A stretch of 64,000 nucleotides of DNA from CAVWSM01 sp963799425 (GCA_963799425.1 CAWCXA010000008.1:1-64000), one strand, 5' to 3'. Positions 53,433 to 64,000 are shown, counted from the stretch's first letter. Notes: generated by a model not told the origin, from the sequence alone. Numbers and translations are program-made.

Positions 53433-55895
53433 ATGGCCCGCCGCACGACCAAGACGCCACCTCCGGACGACTTCGAGGAGCGCATCCTCGACATCGACGT
53501 CTCCGAGGAGATGCGCGGGTCGTTCCTGGAATATGCCTACTCCGTCATCTACTCCCGGGCGATCCCCGACGCTCGCGACGGCCTCAAGCCGGTGCAGCGG
53601 CGGATCCTCTTCCAGATGAACGAGATGGGCCTGCGGCCCGACCGTTCGCACGTCAAGTGCGCCCGCGTGATCGGCGACGTCATGGGCAAGCTGCACCCGC
53701 ATGGCGACGGCGCGATCTATGACGCGCTGGTGCGGCTCGCGCAGCCGTTCGCGATGCGCGTGCCGTTGGTCGACGGGCATGGAAACTTTGGATCTTTGGA
53801 CTCTGGACCGGCAGCTTATAGGTACACAGAGTGCCGGCTCGACCCGGCCGCGATGCTGCTCACGGGCTCCCTCGACGAGGACGTCGTCGACATGCGAGCC
53901 AACTACGACGGGCAGGAGCAGGAGCCTGAGGTCCTGCCAGCGGCGTTCCCCAACCTGCTGGTCAACGGCGCGTCCGGCATCGCCGTCGGCATGGCGACCA
54001 ACATGGCACCGCACAACCTCGGCGAGGTCATCGCGGCCGCCCGGCACCTGATCAAGTACCCCGATGCCACGCTCGACGACTTGATGCGCTTCGTTCCTGG
54101 GCCCGACCTGCCCAGCGGCGGCAAGATAGTGGGGCTCGACGGCATCCGCGAGGCCTACGAGACGGGGCGTGGATCCTTCCGCACACGCGCCACCGCCCGC
54201 ATCGAGAACATCACGGCGCGCAAGAAGGGCATCGTCGTCACCGAGCTGCCCTACAACGTCGGCCCCGAGCGCGTCCGCGAGCGCATCGCCGATCTGGTGC
54301 GCAGCAAGAAACTTCAGGGCGTGGCCGACGTCGAGGACTACACCGACCGCGAGCGTGGGCTGCGGCTGGTCGTCGAGATCAAGAACGGGTTCAACCCCGA
54401 GGCGATCCTCGACCAGCTCTACAAGCTGACGCCCCTCGAGGAAAACTTCGCGATCAACAACGTCGCCATCGTCGACGACCAACCTCGCACACTCGGCCTG
54501 CGCGAGCTGCTCCAGGTCTATGTCGCGCACCGGCTGGATGTCGTACGCCGACGGACACTGTTCCGGCGCACCAAGGCCGAGGACCGCCTGCACCTCGTCC
54601 GGGGTCTGCTCATCGCGATACTCGACATCGACGAGGTGATCGCTGTCATACGGTCAAGCGACGACACCGCGCAGGCGCGGCAGCGGTTGATGCAGATCTT
54701 CGATCTGACCGAGATCCAGACCAACTACATCCTCGAGATGCAGCTGCGTCGCCTCACGAAGTACTCGCGGATCGAGCTGGAACAGGAGCGCGACACGCTG
54801 GAGCGCCAGATCGCCGAGCTGACCGCGATCCTCGAGTCCGACGAACTGCTGCGCGGCACCGTGTCTCAGGAGCTCGCCGACGTGGCCAAGCAGTTCGCGA
54901 CTCCGCGCCGCACCGTCCTGCTGGAGTCGGCCGGCGTGGCAGTGTCTGCGGCGGTCCCGCTCGAGGTCACCGACGACCCGTGCTGGGTGCTCTTGTCGTC
55001 GACCGGACTGCTTGCCCGCACATCGAGCGACGAACCGCTGCCCACTGGCGGACCGCGAGCCAAGCATGACGTGATCACGTCTGCCGTCGTCACGACCGCG
55101 CGCGGCGAGCTGGGCGCGGTGACGAATGGGGGTCGCCTGGTACGGCTGTCCGCGCTCGATCTGCCCGCTCTCCCGCCGACCGCCAACTCACCCAACCTTG
55201 CCGGCGGCGCGCCGCTGGCGGAGTTCGTCGCGCTCGAGCCAGGCGAGCGCGTCGTCGCGCTGACCACCCTTCGCGACGACTCGCGCGGTCTTGCGCTCGG
55301 GACCAGGGCCGGCGTCGTCAAACGGGTTCTCCCCGACCACCCCGGCAACCGGGATGCGTGGGAGGTCATCCGCCTCGACGACGGCGATGAGGTCGTCGGT
55401 GCGGTCGAGCTGGGGACCGGCGACGAGGACCTGGTGTTCGTGACGAGCGATGCGCAGTTGCTGCGGTTTCCAGCAGCCACGGTGCGCCCGCAGGGACGCC
55501 CGGCGGGTGGCATGGCCGGCGTCCGACTCGTGGCAGCACAAGAGGTGGTCTTCTTCGGCGCAGTCGACCCGACACGAGATGCGCTGGTGGTGACGGTGGC
55601 GGGCTCGACCGGAGCCTTGCCAGGCACCGACTCAGGATCCGTCAAGGTGTCCCCATACGACGGCTATCCCGCAAAGGGACGGGCGACCGGCGGCGTGCGC
55701 TGCCAGCGTTTTCTCAAGGGCGAGGATCGGCTGCTGCTCGCCTGGGCGGGCCTTGCGCCGGCCAGAGCGGCGGCGGCGAGCGGAGTCCCTGTGGAGCTGC
55801 CTGCGGTCGACGATCGGCGCGACGGCTCGGGCACTGCGGTCAAGCAGGCGTTCGTCGCCGTAGGAGGCGCATTCGGCGACGCCGCGCGCCGATAG
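53433..55895 (+). CDS. parC: Type IIA topoisomerase subunit A (ParC/second GyrA type)
   Basis: An 820-residue DNA-cleaving subunit. The catalytic tyrosine is in AAYRYTECRL (about 131), the DNA gate region is GKLHPHGDGAIYDALVRLAQ, and a C-terminal beta-pinwheel (about 500-790) has degenerate blades (LALGTRAGVVKRVLP, LVFVTSDAQLLRFP). A canonical GyrA box QRRGGKG is not evident, which fits a topoisomerase IV-type protein. The residue aligned to quinolone-contact Ser83 of GyrA is Gly 93. SD GGGAG precedes the ATG. Its partner parE lies 1 kb away on the other strand. Confidence 0.93.
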   Translation: MARRTTKTPPPDDFEERILDIDVSEEMRGSFLEYAYSVIYSRAIPDARDGLKPVQRRILFQMNEMGLRPDRSHVKCARVIGDVMGKLHPHGDGAIYDALVRLAQPFAMRVPLVDGHGNFGSLDSGPAAYRYTECRLDPAAMLLTGSLDEDVVDMRANYDGQEQEPEVLPAAFPNLLVNGASGIAVGMATNMAPHNLGEVIAAARHLIKYPDATLDDLMRFVPGPDLPSGGKIVGLDGIREAYETGRGSFRTRATARIENITARKKGIVVTELPYNVGPERVRERIADLVRSKKLQGVADVEDYTDRERGLRLVVEIKNGFNPEAILDQLYKLTPLEENFAINNVAIVDDQPRTLGLRELLQVYVAHRLDVVRRRTLFRRTKAEDRLHLVRGLLIAILDIDEVIAVIRSSDDTAQARQRLMQIFDLTEIQTNYILEMQLRRLTKYSRIELEQERDTLERQIAELTAILESDELLRGTVSQELADVAKQFATPRRTVLLESAGVAVSAAVPLEVTDDPCWVLLSSTGLLARTSSDEPLPTGGPRAKHDVITSAVVTTARGELGAVTNGGRLVRLSALDLPALPPTANSPNLAGGAPLAEFVALEPGERVVALTTLRDDSRGLALGTRAGVVKRVLPDHPGNRDAWEVIRLDDGDEVVGAVELGTGDEDLVFVTSDAQLLRFPAATVRPQGRPAGGMAGVRLVAAQEVVFFGAVDPTRDALVVTVAGSTGALPGTDSGSVKVSPYDGYPAKGRATGGVRCQRFLKGEDRLLLAWAGLAPARAAAASGVPVELPAVDDRRDGSGTAVKQAFVAVGGAFGDAARR

Positions 55896-55905
55896 GCTCC
55901 GCGCC

Positions 55906-56403
55906 ATGAACCCCGTGTTCGCCGACGTGCTCGCCGCCAATGCCCAGTACGCGCAGCGGTTCGGGCTGTCCGGGCTCGCCCCTACGGCGGCGAAAGGGCT
56001 CGGCATCGTCACCTGCATGGACTCGCGCATCGAGCCACTCGCGATGCTTGGCCTGCGGCCCGGCGACGCCAAGATCCTGCGCAATGCCGGTGCCCGTGTC
56101 TCTGACGACGTGCTGCGCACTCTCGTGCTTGCGACACATCTGCTCGGGGTACGTCGGATCATGGTGATCGCCCACACCAACTGCAAGATGGCTAGCGTGC
56201 GGCAGGACCAGGTCGTCGAAGAGATCAGGCACGCGAGCGGGGTCGACGCAACGAGCCTCGACTTCGGTCTCATCCCGGATCAGCACAAGACTCTCGAGCA
56301 CGACGTGGAGCGCATCCGCCATTGGCCGTTCCTGGCCCCACGGGTCGAGGTTGCGGGTTTCATCTACGACGTCGACACCGGCGCTATCGGCGAAGTTCTT
56401 TGA
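55906..56403 (+). CDS. Beta-class carbonic anhydrase
   Basis: A 165-residue protein that would interconvert CO2 and bicarbonate at a zinc site. Ligands: Cys in TCMDSRIEP (about 37) with the Asp-Arg dyad, and His/Cys in VIAHTNCKM (about 90 and 93). The fold GLRPGDAKILRNAGARVSDDVLRTL is typical of the short actinobacterial type (Rv1284-like). Ten bases after parC, so probably read through from it. Activity is inferred from the conserved site. Confidence 0.92.
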   Translation: MNPVFADVLAANAQYAQRFGLSGLAPTAAKGLGIVTCMDSRIEPLAMLGLRPGDAKILRNAGARVSDDVLRTLVLATHLLGVRRIMVIAHTNCKMASVRQDQVVEEIRHASGVDATSLDFGLIPDQHKTLEHDVERIRHWPFLAPRVEVAGFIYDVDTGAIGEVL

Positions 56404-56448
56404 TGCGATCCAGCTTCATCACCAACGGCGGTGGCCGGCCCTCAACGG

Positions 56449-56790
56449 TCACCGCCCGGCGGGGCGGACGAGTCCCGACTCGTAGGCAGCGATAACCGCC
56501 TGCACGCGATCCCGCAGGCCGAGCTTGCTCAACACTCGGGCGACGTGTGTCTTCACAGTGTTCTCCGTGACGAAAAGAGTGCCCGCGATCTCCTGGTTGC
56601 TCCGGCCCCGCGCAACATGCTCCAGCACCTCATGCTCGCGCGCGGTCAAGGTCTCGATCGACATGATGGGCCGCCGCGGACCACGCCGGGCGAATTCTTC
56701 GATCAGGCGACGGGTCACCGACGGAGCAAAAAGCGAGCCACCCTCGGCGACAACCCTGATCGCCGTGATCAGCCGCTCTTCAGGTGCGTC
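56449..56790 (-). pseudogene. C-terminal remnant of a NarL/LuxR response regulator
   Basis: The frame reads DAPEERLITAIRVVAEGGSL, the end of a receiver domain, then FAPSVTRRLIEEFARR, a linker, and a whole GerE helix-turn-helix (LTAREHEVLEHVARGRSNQE, TVKTHVARVLSKLGLRDR) ending GLVRPAGR. The N-terminal receiver with the phospho-acceptor Asp is gone. It begins four bases beyond the parE terminator. An internal ATG at 56664 could give a 71-residue free HTH, with no clear ribosome site. The family is the same as the intact regulator at 16475. Confidence 0.75.
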
Positions 56791-56793
56791 CCG

Positions 56794-56834
56794 CCGCCGG
56801 CGCGGCCCGGTCGACCGACCGGCCACGCCGGCGG
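56794..56834 (-). terminator. Terminator hairpin after parE
   Basis: CCGCCGGCG (56794-56802) pairs with CGCCGGCGG (56826-56834), and a nested pair CCGGTC/GACCGG fills the loop. It begins 16 bases after the parE stop on the minus strand. No T-run, as common in high-GC bacteria. Confidence 0.7.
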
Positions 56835-56849
56835 GAGCGTGTCGTGCCG

Positions 56850-58967
<2,118 letters not shown>

Positions 58968-59206
58968 GAGGGGTTGCTGCTCCTGGTGATCTGGGGCGCC
59001 GTGGGCACGGCACGGCGGCGCCTGGACACCCCGGGCGCGTTGCCAGGGTAGTCGTCCGAGCCTGTCTCACGGCGGCAGCGCGCCGATTGCCGCGGGGGTG
59101 TGACATCCATCGCTTCGCCCATAGCGAATACATAGGCAAAGAAAGTGGTTTGGTCAGACGAGCCTGGTTACATGGGGCTCGAAACGAAGCCGAGGAGAGG
59201 AGCCGA

Positions 59207-59431
59207 GTGAGCACCGCAGTCGCTAGCCAGCTCAAGGCCACCGATCGCTGCGACCGTTGCGGCGCCCAGGCCTACGTCCGTGTGTCCCTGGTCGCAGGCG
59301 GGGAGCTTCTCTTCTGCGCTCACCACGCCCGGGCACACGAGGTCAAGCTGCGCCCGCTCGCGATCGAGTGGGTCGACGAGACATCCCGACTGACCCTCAC
59401 TCCAGAGGCCGCGCCCGACGACGAGCGCTGA
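59207..59431 (+). CDS. DUF7455 zinc-binding protein
   Basis: A 74-residue actinobacterial protein with one zinc site: DRCDRCGAQAYVRV (Cys about 14 and 17) and LLFCAHHARAHE (Cys and His). GTG 59207 has an excellent ribosome site GAGGAGAGGAG. It sits between parE (divergent) and the sigA region, a conserved actinobacterial place. Function unknown; a structural or regulatory small protein is inference. A strong terminator follows. Confidence 0.88.
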   Translation: MSTAVASQLKATDRCDRCGAQAYVRVSLVAGGELLFCAHHARAHEVKLRPLAIEWVDETSRLTLTPEAAPDDER

Positions 59432-59457
59432 CCCTGGGTTAGCAGATAGCGCAATCA

Positions 59458-59496
59458 GGCGGGTCCCGGCGAAGTCGCCGGGGCCCGCCTTTGTCT
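59458..59496. terminator. Terminator between the DUF7455 and epoxide hydrolase genes
   Basis: GGCGGG...CCCGCC with an inner CCCGGCGA/TCGCCGGGG stem (59458-59489), followed by TTTGTCTG on the plus strand. Lies between two convergent genes and probably serves both. Confidence 0.85.
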
Positions 59497-59500
59497 GTCC

Positions 59501-60661
59501 CTAGCGGAGCGGCCGGAAGAACGCGCGCAGGTCCGCGACTAGCAGGTCGGGGACCTCGAGCGCCGGGAAGTGGCCGCCGGCGTCGAACTCGGACCAGTGC
59601 GCAGCCTCCCCGGCCGGGTCCAGCACCTTGCGGACGATCGGGTCAGCGTCGAAAACGGCAGTGCCAGCCGGCATCGGGCCAGGCGGAACCCAGTCGGTTG
59701 CATGCGCGTTGTCGTACAGAATGTGGGCCGCGGTCGCTCCGCATCCGGTGAACCAGTACAGGCTCACGTTGGTGAGCAGCCGATCCCTGTCTACGCCGTA
59801 CGGGCGCAATGGCGTCTGCTCGGTCCAGGCCCGAAACGGCTCGGCGATCCAGCCCAGCTGGAAGGCGGGCGAGTCTGACAGGGCGTAGGCGAGGGACTGC
59901 GGTCGGGTGGACTGCAACTGCAGGTAGCCCTTTCCCTGGGCTGCCTTGGCCTTGAGGCTCTCGAGGTGCTCGAGCTCGTCGGCAGACAGAGTGCCCTCGT
60001 CGACGAAGACGTACTCCCCCACGATGGCCGCAAGGGTCCGCGGGTCGCTGCTCACGTGGGTGCCGACGACTGCGTCGGGGGCCACTCCGCCGAGCACGCC
60101 GGTCACCCCTGCGCCGACATCGCCGCCCTGCGCGCCGTAGCGCTCGTACCCCAGGCGGTGCATCAGCTCGGCCCACGCCTTGCCCACGCGCGCCATCGGC
60201 CAGCCGCCCTCCGCGATCGGAGTCGAGTATCCGAACCCCGGCATAGTGGGGATGACGAGATGGAAGGCGTCAGCCGGATCGCCCCCGTGCGATCGCGGGT
60301 CGGACAAGGGCCCGATCACATCCAGGTACTCGACGAACGAGCTGGGGTAGCCGTGCGTGAGGATCAGCGGCAGCGCCTCCGGCTCCGGCGAGCGTACGTG
60401 CAGGAAGTGGATCTGCTGCCCGTCGATCTCGGTCACGAACTGCGGGATGTCGTTGAGAGCGGCCTGCTCCTTCCCCCAGTCGAACCCGTTGCTCCAGTAG
60501 TCGGCCAGCTCGGACAGGTAGTCGGCGGGGATGCCGCGGCTCCACCCGTCCGCGGGCACCCCGAAGGGCCAGCGCGTACGCGCCAGCCGGTCGCGGAGGT
60601 CGTGGAGCTCGGACTCTGGGATCTCGATCCGGAACGGCCGGATCTCCGCTGTGTCAGCCAT
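59501..60661 (-). CDS. Epoxide hydrolase (EHN/alpha-beta hydrolase)
   Basis: A 386-residue hydrolase with the N-terminal EHN domain (IRPFRIEIPESELHDLRDRL, then TRWPF) and an alpha/beta fold. The oxyanion motif is LILTHGYPSSFVEYLDVIGPL, nucleophile Asp is in GAQGGDVGAGVTG, an acid Tyr region is present, and the base His is in FDAGGHFPALE. It opens epoxides to diols by a covalent Asp-ester route. Divergent from the WYL regulator over 62 bases, so possibly controlled by it. Confidence 0.93.
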   Translation of the reverse strand: MADTAEIRPFRIEIPESELHDLRDRLARTRWPFGVPADGWSRGIPADYLSELADYWSNGFDWGKEQAALNDIPQFVTEIDGQQIHFLHVRSPEPEALPLILTHGYPSSFVEYLDVIGPLSDPRSHGGDPADAFHLVIPTMPGFGYSTPIAEGGWPMARVGKAWAELMHRLGYERYGAQGGDVGAGVTGVLGGVAPDAVVGTHVSSDPRTLAAIVGEYVFVDEGTLSADELEHLESLKAKAAQGKGYLQLQSTRPQSLAYALSDSPAFQLGWIAEPFRAWTEQTPLRPYGVDRDRLLTNVSLYWFTGCGATAAHILYDNAHATDWVPPGPMPAGTAVFDADPIVRKVLDPAGEAAHWSEFDAGGHFPALEVPDLLVADLRAFFRPLR

Positions 60662-60723
60662 GACCAGACCCTAAAGACGATTGCGGCATGGTTCGTTCCT
60701 CGATAGGCGCGAGAATTCAATGC

Positions 60724-61701
60724 ATGGCGACGACGACCGTACGGCTGCTGCGACTGCTCACCCTGCTCGGGACCAAACCGAGCTGGACCGGCTCCGAGCT
60801 GGCGCGGCGGCTCGGAGTCGCAACCCGCACCGTTCGAGCCGACGTGGGCCGGCTGCGCGAGCTCGGCTACCCGGTCGAGTCGACGCCAGGTGTTGCCGGC
60901 GGTTACCGGCTGGGGCCGGGTGGCTCATCGATGCCGCCCGTCCTACTCGACGATGACGAGGCCGTGGCAGTCGCTGTCGGGCTCCGCACCGCCGCGGGTG
61001 GCAGCGTCACTGGCATCGAGGAAGCGTCGCTGCGAGCGCTCGCCAAGCTCGACCAGGTCCTCCCGGCACGGCTACGCCGGCAGGTCAGCGCCGTCCAGTC
61101 GTTCACTGTCGCCGTTCCCGGTGACGGACCGACCGTGGACCCAGAGGTCTTGTCCACGGTCGCCGCGGCCTGTCGCGACCAGGTGCGACTGCGGGTCGAC
61201 TACCGCAACTACGCCGGTACGACCACCCGCCGCGAGATCGAGCCCCATCGGCTGGTCCACCGGGCAAAGCGCTGGTACGTCGTGGGCTGGGACGTCGAGC
61301 GTTCCGACTGGCGCACCTTCCGGCTTGACCGGTTAGCGCCGCGTACGCCAGTCGGACGGCGGTTCACCACGCGAGCGCTGCCACACGGGGGCGACATCGC
61401 GTCCTACGTCGAGGAGAGTCTGGGCCAGGCCACGTGGCGCACCCGCGCTCGCGTCACCGTCCACGCCTCACACGAGCAAGTCGCCCGCCGCATGCCACCT
61501 GGGGTGACGGTCGATGCAGTCGACGCCACCACCTCGATCGTCGGCGTCGGATCGGACGATCCAACGATGCTCGCGGCCTATCTCGGCATGCTGGGTGCCG
61601 ACTTCGAGGTCGACGGTCCGCCCGAGCTGGTCGAGGAGATACGGGTGCTGGCCGGACGATACCTCGCGGCCATCGGGGAAGGACCTCGCGCCGCGCCCTA
61701 G
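60724..61701 (+). CDS. WYL-domain transcriptional regulator (YafY/PafC-like)
   Basis: A 325-residue regulator. The N-terminal winged helix (about 1-60: LLRLLTLLGTKPSWTGSELA, LGVATRTVRADVGRLRELGY) is followed by a WYL domain (about 135-210, LVHRAKRWYVVGWDVERSDW) and a WCX extension. ATG 60724 fits family starts; an ATG at 60688 is in frame. WYL domains sense nucleic-acid or small ligands. It shares a promoter region with the epoxide hydrolase, its likely target by position. Confidence 0.9.
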   Translation: MATTTVRLLRLLTLLGTKPSWTGSELARRLGVATRTVRADVGRLRELGYPVESTPGVAGGYRLGPGGSSMPPVLLDDDEAVAVAVGLRTAAGGSVTGIEEASLRALAKLDQVLPARLRRQVSAVQSFTVAVPGDGPTVDPEVLSTVAAACRDQVRLRVDYRNYAGTTTRREIEPHRLVHRAKRWYVVGWDVERSDWRTFRLDRLAPRTPVGRRFTTRALPHGGDIASYVEESLGQATWRTRARVTVHASHEQVARRMPPGVTVDAVDATTSIVGVGSDDPTMLAAYLGMLGADFEVDGPPELVEEIRVLAGRYLAAIGEGPRAAP

Positions 61702-61710
61702 AGTCAGCGG

Positions 61711-62193
61711 ATGAGCACCGCGGGGCTGGTCGTCGTCGGGCTCGTCATCATCGTCGGGCTGGCGGGGATCCTCGTGCCCATCCTCCCGGGCCTGCTCCTG
61801 GTCTGGGGGGCGGTCGCGGTGTGGGCGCTGGTGGAGACCAGCCCGCTGGCGTGGACCGTGCTCGCCGTCGCGACTGCGGTCGTCGCCGCGTCCCAGGTCA
61901 TGAAGTACGTGGTGCCCGGTCAGCGGATGCGGGCCGCCGGGGTGTCGGGACGGGCCGTTATTGCCGGCGGAGTGCTCGGCATCGTCGGGTTCTTCGTCGT
62001 ACCCGTCGTGGGCCTGTTCCTCGGGTTCGTGCTCGGCGTCTATCTGTACGAGCTGGGGCGCCAGCGCGACAACGCGCAGGCCTGGCCGGCAACCATCGAG
62101 GCGCTCAAGGCGGTCTGGGTGTCGATCGTGATCGAGCTGTTCGCCGGGATGATTGTCGCGGTCGGTTGGCTTGCGGCGGTCGTGTTCGGTTGA
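61711..62193 (+). CDS. DUF456 membrane protein
   Basis: A 160-residue protein with four to five helices. LVVVGLVIIVGLAGILVPIL begins it, and the family motif PILPGLLLVWGAVAVWALVE follows. The helix-breaking glycines of GGVLGIVGFFVVPVVGLFLG form the second repeat. Starts nine bases after the WYL gene, so it is read with it. Function unknown in all members I know of. Confidence 0.88.
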   Translation: MSTAGLVVVGLVIIVGLAGILVPILPGLLLVWGAVAVWALVETSPLAWTVLAVATAVVAASQVMKYVVPGQRMRAAGVSGRAVIAGGVLGIVGFFVVPVVGLFLGFVLGVYLYELGRQRDNAQAWPATIEALKAVWVSIVIELFAGMIVAVGWLAAVVFG

Positions 62194-62213
62194 ACACGGG
62201 GTTGGCTGCCGGA

Positions 62214-62789
62214 CTAGGCGCGGGACCGGCTCTGCCACCAGGCGACGAGCGCGCCGGCAATCGCTCCGAACAGGTGCGACTGCCAGGAGATCCCGGGCTG
62301 CCCAGGCAGGACGCCGAAGATCATGCCGCCGTAGACGAAAACGACGAGCACGGCGACAAGAATGCTGGCCGGCTTGCGGGTGAAGATCCCGTGAGCCACG
62401 AGGTAGGCGGCGAGGCCATAGACGAGTCCAGACGCACCGACGTGGACGGTGCCGGGTGCGGCCAGCAACCAGACAGCGAAGCCACCGAGGACGGTGATGG
62501 CCAGCGCCACCGACCAGAACCGTCCTGTTGTCACGGCCACGAGCAGGCCAAGGACGAGCAGGGCGACAGTGTTGGCCATCAGATGGCCGAAACCGGCGTG
62601 CAGGAACGGAGCCAGCACCACCCCGGTCAGGCCGTCCGTCTCCCTGGGCTGGATGCCGAACCGATCGAGCTGTTCGTCGGAGATCGCGTCGACGATCTCG
62701 GCCAACCAGAGAACCGCGACGAGGATGAGCGGCGCCAGGGCCACCTCGCGCAGCGGCGTACGACGCTGCACTGGCGACGGACTGGACAC
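62214..62789 (-). CDS. Rhomboid-family intramembrane serine protease
   Basis: A 191-residue six-helix protease. The catalytic Ser lies in VGASGLVYGLAAYLV, the His in SWQSHLFGAIAGAL, and the HAGFGHLMAN loop in helix 2 completes the site. GTG 62789 (VSSPSPVQRR) is chosen because the upstream frame overlaps the sigA coding sequence. Ten bases after sigA on the same strand. Cleaves within the membrane; the substrate is unknown. Confidence 0.92.
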   Translation of the reverse strand: MSSPSPVQRRTPLREVALAPLILVAVLWLAEIVDAISDEQLDRFGIQPRETDGLTGVVLAPFLHAGFGHLMANTVALLVLGLLVAVTTGRFWSVALAITVLGGFAVWLLAAPGTVHVGASGLVYGLAAYLVAHGIFTRKPASILVAVLVVFVYGGMIFGVLPGQPGISWQSHLFGAIAGALVAWWQSRSRA

Positions 62790-62799
62790 TCTGTGCCTC

Positions 62800-64000
62800 T
62801 CAGTCGAGGTAGTCGCGAAGCACCTGCGAGCGGCTGGGGTGCCGCAGCTTGGACATCGTCTTGGACTCGATCTGGCGGATGCGCTCGCGGGTGACTCCGT
62901 AGACCTTGCCGATCTCGTCCAGCGTCTTGGGCTGGCCGTCGGTGAGGCCGAATCGCATCGAGACGACGCCCGCCTCCCGCTCGGACAGCGTGTCGAGCAC
63001 CGAGTGCAGCTGCTCTTGCAGGAGCGTGAAGGACACCGCCTCGGCAGGCACGATCGCCTCGGAGTCCTCGATGAGGTCACCGAACTCGCTGTCGCCGTCC
63101 TCACCGAGCGGTGTGTGCAGCGAGATGGGTTCGCGGCCGTACTTCTGGACCTCGATGACCTTCTCGGGGGTCATGTCGAGTTCCTTGGCCAGCTCCTCGG
63201 GAGTCGGCTCGCGGCCCAGGTCCTGCAGCATCTGCCGCTGCACCCGGGCGAGCTTGTTGATGACCTCGACCATGTGCACCGGGATGCGGATGGTGCGCGC
63301 CTGGTCGGCCATCGCGCGGGTGATCGCCTGGCGGATCCACCACGTCGCGTAGGTGGAGAACTTGAAGCCCTTGGTGTAATCGAACTTCTCGACTGCCCGG
63401 ATCAGGCCGAGGTTGCCTTCCTGGATCAGGTCGAGGAAGAGCATGCCGCGACCGGTGTAGCGCTTGGCCAGCGACACGACCAACCGGAGGTTGGCCTCGA
63501 GCAGGTGGTACTTGGCGCGGCGGCCGTCCTCGGCGATCCACTCCAGTTCCTCGCGAAGCTTGGGCGCCATGCGGGGGGTGTCCATCGCCAGCTTTTCCTC
63601 GGCGAACAGCCCGGCCTCGATGCGCTTGGCGAGCTCGACCTCCTGCTCGGCGTTGAGCAGCGGGACCTTGCCGATCTGCTTGAGGTAGTCCTTGACGGGG
63701 TCGGCGGTGGCCCCCGCGACCATGACCTGCTGCTCGGGCTCATCGTCGTCGGACGCCTCGGAGAGCACGAACTCGTCGCCGGTTTCCTCGTCGGTGCCGG
63801 ACTCGGCCGGCTCGGCGTCGGGCGCGGCAACGGCGGCGTCGGGGGCGGCCGTCGGCCCGGTCGCGAGCTCTGCTTCGAGGTCGACGAGCTCGATCTCCTC
63901 GAGGACGACATCCTCGGCGCTCGCCTCAGGTGCGGTGGCATCCGACACCTTGCCGGTGCCTGCCTCAGCGGTGGCGGCCTTCTTGGCTCCGGCCCTCCCC
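62800..64000 (-). CDS. sigA: Principal RNA polymerase sigma factor (5' end cut by window edge)
   Basis: Housekeeping sigma-70. Region 1.2 is DPVKDYLKQIGKVPLLNAEQ. Region 2 has LRLVVSLAKRYTGRGMLFLD, GLIRAVEKFDYTKGFKFSTY and ATWWIRQAITRAMADQARTI. Region 3 is IRIPVHMVEVINKLARVQRQ. Region 4 is TLDEIGKVYGVTRERIRQIE, ending LRDYLD. An acidic N-terminal stretch precedes region 1.2. The frame stays open past the GTG at 63948 to the window edge with Lys/Ala-rich residues (AGAKKAATAEAG), as in HrdB/SigA N-termini, so the true start lies outside. Confidence 0.96.
   Translation of the reverse strand, partial: GRAGAKKAATAEAGTGKVSDATAPEASAEDVVLEEIELVDLEAELATGPTAAPDAAVAAPDAEPAESGTDEETGDEFVLSEASDDDEPEQQVMVAGATADPVKDYLKQIGKVPLLNAEQEVELAKRIEAGLFAEEKLAMDTPRMAPKLREELEWIAEDGRRAKYHLLEANLRLVVSLAKRYTGRGMLFLDLIQEGNLGLIRAVEKFDYTKGFKFSTYATWWIRQAITRAMADQARTIRIPVHMVEVINKLARVQRQMLQDLGREPTPEELAKELDMTPEKVIEVQKYGREPISLHTPLGEDGDSEFGDLIEDSEAIVPAEAVSFTLLQEQLHSVLDTLSEREAGVVSMRFGLTDGQPKTLDEIGKVYGVTRERIRQIESKTMSKLRHPSRSQVLRDYLD

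Overview
The window is one contiguous, very GC-rich, gene-dense stretch of an actinobacterial chromosome. Lineage markers are SepH, DUF4193, DUF3710, DUF3093, DUF3159, DUF5998 and DUF7455 proteins, an actinobacterial-type ferrochelatase with a C-terminal cysteine cluster, two F420-type oxidoreductases and a principal sigma factor at the right edge. From memory, the order dxs / RNA methyltransferase / APC permease / two TrkA-type genes / DUF3159 / OB-fold / DUF3710 / dut / DUF3093 / DUF4193 / suhB-like / ... / sigA matches a conserved core block of Mycobacterium and Streptomyces. The topoisomerase IV-type pair and the gene set suggest Propionibacteriales or a relative; that placement is inference.

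Layout. 1-8.8 kb (- strand): end of an amino-acid permease with a coupled zinc-ribbon gene, an F420-type oxidoreductase and dxs, then a sugar ABC importer (binding protein, ATPase, permease) with its ROK repressor and two candidate operators. 8.8-15 kb (-): DUF2254 membrane protein, aconitase with a palindromic promoter element, and a coupled phospholipase A2/acyltransferase pair. 15-18.6 kb: a NarL-type two-component pair (kinase frameshifted), a long hairpin, an LLM oxidoreductase and a small unknown gene. 18.6-32.4 kb: an RNA methyltransferase (frameshifted) and a potassium-rich region: a KimA-like APC transporter, two TrkA-N/C proteins and a full kdpFABCDE operon (kdpB frameshifted) preceded by an extra 27-residue membrane peptide gene. 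32.4-35.1 kb: DUF3710, dut, thioesterase, DUF3093, DUF4193. 35.4-38.4 kb (+): a four-gene membrane protein/winged-helix/ABC exporter operon with overlapping start and stop codons. 38.4-44 kb: inositol monophosphatase, ferrochelatase, MFS exporter, sugar-lactone oxidase and sepH, followed by an array of five palindromic repeats. 44.3-51.1 kb: an ECF-like sigma factor with a partner, and a minus-strand run Pat-like acyltransferase / DUF5998 / phosphodiesterase / thymidine kinase. 51-59.5 kb: PPOX protein, PLP decarboxylase, parC, beta-carbonic anhydrase, parE and DUF7455. 59.5-64 kb: epoxide hydrolase, WYL regulator, DUF456, rhomboid protease and sigA (cut by the right edge).

Three points stand out. 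First, three otherwise well-conserved genes (histidine kinase, TrmA-family methyltransferase, kdpB) each carry exactly one extra base. This points to sequence errors or to recent decay, and must be settled before function is assigned. Second, three gene stumps lie between core genes (a PPOX N-terminus, a LuxR-type response-regulator C-terminus and an ArsR protein without its N-terminus), so the spacers here collect deletion remnants. Third, there are unexplained structured DNA elements: the palindromic array after sepH, long hairpins at convergent junctions, and a hairpin that holds a possible ribosome site in front of the ECF sigma gene.

No tRNA, rRNA, CRISPR array, insertion sequence, phage gene or defence system was recognised. 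The window is core genome with small accessory insertions, of which the kdp operon is the largest.
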